A DNA stretch of 6,365 bases from positions 1 through 6,365 of the forward strand of contig DVLY01000068.1 in assembly GCA_018715295.1 (NCBI GenBank). The letters run 5' to 3'. Both the position numbers and the translations under genes were made by a program. This stretch comes from Candidatus Merdimorpha stercoravium (lineage in GTDB: Bacteria > Bacteroidota > Bacteroidia > Flavobacteriales > UBA1820). Position 1 is the stretch's first letter. The number at the start of each line of letters is the position of its first letter. The notes under the pieces were generated by a model. That model was given only the letters and a program-made list of their open reading frames with translations. It did no database searches and had not been told where the DNA came from. Positions 4,816 to 6,365 of the stretch are shown here, one piece after another.

Positions 4816-6365
4816 TTATTTGAACTGTTTGATCGAATGCGATACCTCGTCGTTCACCGCAGCCGCCAACGCCTCGACGGTCATCTGTCCCAAGTCGCCC
4901 TGGGTATGACGCCGTACCGAGATCGTCCCGTCGGCCTGTTCCTTTTCGCCCACCACGATCATGAAGGGAATCTTCTGCACCTCGGCGTCGCGGATCTTCT
5001 TGCCGATCTTCTCGCCGCGGTAATCCACTTCGACCCGGACGTCCTTGGCATTGAGGGCATCGGCCACCTGTTTGGCGTAGTCGTTGTACTTGTCGCTGAT
5101 GGGCAGCACCACGCCTTGCTGCGGAGTGAGCCACAAGGGGAACACCCCGGCGGTGGATTCCAACAGAATGGCGATAAAACGCTCCATCGAGCCGAAAGGA
5201 GCCCGGTGGATCATCACCGGACGGTGCGGCTGGTTGTCCGCCCCGATGTACGACAGGTCGAAACGCTCCGGCAGGTTGTAGTCCACCTGAATGGTTCCCA
5301 ACTGCCACTTGCGGCCGATCGCGTCGCGCACCATAAAGTCCAGTTTCGGACCGTAGAAAGCCGCTTCGCCGTATTCCACCACTGTGTTGAGCCCTTTGTC
5401 CTTGGCCGCACGGATGATGGCACTCTCGGCCTTTTCCCAGTTCTCGTCGCTGCCGATGTACTTGTCCGGATTGTTCGGATCGCGCAAGGAAACCTGAGCC
5501 GTGTACTCGTTGAATCCCAAGGACTCGAACACGTACTTCACCAAGTCGATCACGTTCTCGAACTCCTCCAGCAACTGATCCGGCGTACAGAACAGATGGG
5601 CATCGTCCTGCGTAAAGCCGCGCACACGCGTCAGCCCGTGCAACTCGCCCGACTGTTCGTAACGGTACACCGTTCCGAACTCCGCATAACGCTTGGGCAG
5701 GTCGCGGTACGACCACTGGTGGGAATTGAATATCTCGCAGTGATGCGGGCAGTTCATCGGTTTGAGCAGGTATTCCTCCCCGTCTTCCGGGGTGTGGATG
5801 GGCTGGAAGCTGTCCTTACCGTATTTGGCGAAATGGCCCGAGGTAACGTACAGCTGCTTGGCTCCGATGTGAGGTGTGATGACCATCTCATAACCGGCAC
5901 GTTTCTGGGCGGCCGTGAGGAAATCCTCCAGACGGCGGCGCAAAGCCGTACCCTTGGGCAACCACAGGGGAAGACCGGCACCTACCTTCTGAGAGAAGGT
6001 AAAGAGTTCCAATTCCTTGCCCAACTTGCGATGGTCGCGTTTCTTAGCCTCCTCCATCCGCTGGAGGTATTCGGTCAACATCTTGGCCTGCGGGAACGAA
6101 ATGGCATATACGCGGGTGAGCTGTTTGTTCTTCTCGTCGCCCCGCCAGTAAGCCCCGGCCACCGAAGTGATCTTCACGGCCTTGATCAGTCCCGTATTGG
6201 GGATATGTCCGCCCCGGCACAGATCGGTAAAATCGCCGTGATCGCAGAACGAGATCGTCCCGTCTTCCAGCGCCTGGATCATCTCGACCTTGTAGGGGTT
6301 GTGTTCCTTTTCGTAGTAGTCCAAAGCCTGATCCTTGGACACCGAACGCAAGTGGAAGTCGTTCT
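4816..6365 (-). CDS. thrS: Threonyl-tRNA synthetase (5' end beyond window)
   Basis: Class II aminoacyl-tRNA synthetase that attaches threonine to tRNA-Thr in the cytoplasm. About 515 residues are visible, ending at TAA (4816-4818). The family is about 640 residues, so the TGS domain and the first part of the editing domain (with its HxxxH) lie beyond position 6365. The reading frame is open to the window edge, so the TTG near 6351 is not a real start. Visible parts in order: the end of the editing domain with the Cys-x3-His pair (CRGGH, 6205-6219); the catalytic core with the three expected zinc ligands, Cys in MNCPHHC (5749-5751), His in DDAHLF (5596-5598) and His in MIHRAPFG (5206-5208); motif 2 (RYEQSGELHGLTRVRGF); motif 3 (GSMERF); and the C-terminal anticodon-binding domain (from VVLPISDKYNDY to the end). 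The editing motif reads CRGGH where most homologues have CRGPH, but the Cys and His are kept. infC follows after 33 bp, so the two are probably co-transcribed. Confidence 0.98.
   Translation of the reverse strand, partial: NDFHLRSVSKDQALDYYEKEHNPYKVEMIQALEDGTISFCDHGDFTDLCRGGHIPNTGLIKAVKITSVAGAYWRGDEKNKQLTRVYAISFPQAKMLTEYLQRMEEAKKRDHRKLGKELELFTFSQKVGAGLPLWLPKGTALRRRLEDFLTAAQKRAGYEMVITPHIGAKQLYVTSGHFAKYGKDSFQPIHTPEDGEEYLLKPMNCPHHCEIFNSHQWSYRDLPKRYAEFGTVYRYEQSGELHGLTRVRGFTQDDAHLFCTPDQLLEEFENVIDLVKYVFESLGFNEYTAQVSLRDPNNPDKYIGSDENWEKAESAIIRAAKDKGLNTVVEYGEAAFYGPKLDFMVRDAIGRKWQLGTIQVDYNLPERFDLSYIGADNQPHRPVMIHRAPFGSMERFIAILLESTAGVFPLWLTPQQGVVLPISDKYNDYAKQVADALNAKDVRVEVDYRGEKIGKKIRDAEVQKIPFMIVVGEKEQADGTISVRRHTQGDLGQMTVEALAAAVNDEVSHSIKQFK

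Noticed and set aside
4816..6351. thrS as a complete 511-residue gene starting at TTG.
   Set aside because: The frame stays open to the window edge and the ThrRS similarity continues upstream. Family length shows that about 130 residues are missing.
1..6365. CRISPR array, tRNA or rRNA gene, insertion sequence, or anti-phage gene cluster.
   Set aside because: No regularly spaced repeats, tRNA-like folds, rRNA segments, transposase motifs or defence-gene neighbourhood were found. The Cas4-like nuclease motifs belong to the helicase fusion and are not evidence of CRISPR.

Overview
The window is a chromosomal housekeeping locus, most likely from a moderately GC-rich member of the Bacteroidota. 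Bacteroidales is favoured, and a Rikenellaceae/Alistipes-like host is possible but not proven. This rests on recognisable Bacteroidales-type ThrRS, IF3, bL35 and bL20 proteins, on A-rich gene leaders without clear Shine-Dalgarno motifs, and on a start codon/leader style typical of that phylum. All genes are on the minus strand, so transcription runs from high to low coordinates.

Layout in transcription order: thrS (threonyl-tRNA synthetase, 5' end cut by the window edge), infC (initiation factor 3), rpmI (bL35), rplT (bL20), a strong intrinsic terminator, then a 1097-residue Dna2-like nuclease-helicase. The helicase fills the other half of the window and ends at its last bases. thrS-infC-rpmI-rplT is the classical translation cluster. 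infC begins only 33 bp after thrS. The infC-rpmI spacer is 102 bp, and the rpmI-rplT spacer is unusually long (201 bp) and rich in hairpins.

The four operon genes all serve translation: charging of tRNA-Thr, initiation fidelity, and two large-subunit proteins. Two features suggest feedback control. infC has no in-frame ATG/GTG/TTG that would give a complete protein and must begin at an ATC codon, the kind of rare start that IF3 itself discriminates against. The rpmI-rplT spacer could fold into successive hairpins, but a control role there is only a hypothesis. The helicase appears to be a separate transcription unit: the terminator ends 14 bp before its GTG start, and a Bacteroidota-like promoter seems to be built into the terminator.

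I see no mobile element, CRISPR array, RNA gene or defence island, and no clearly new multi-gene system. The points most worth a second look are the infC ATC start, a 55-bp near-perfect inverted repeat (and a second hairpin) inside the N-terminal coding part of the helicase, the hairpin cluster before rplT, and the atypical Dna2-like nuclease domain.
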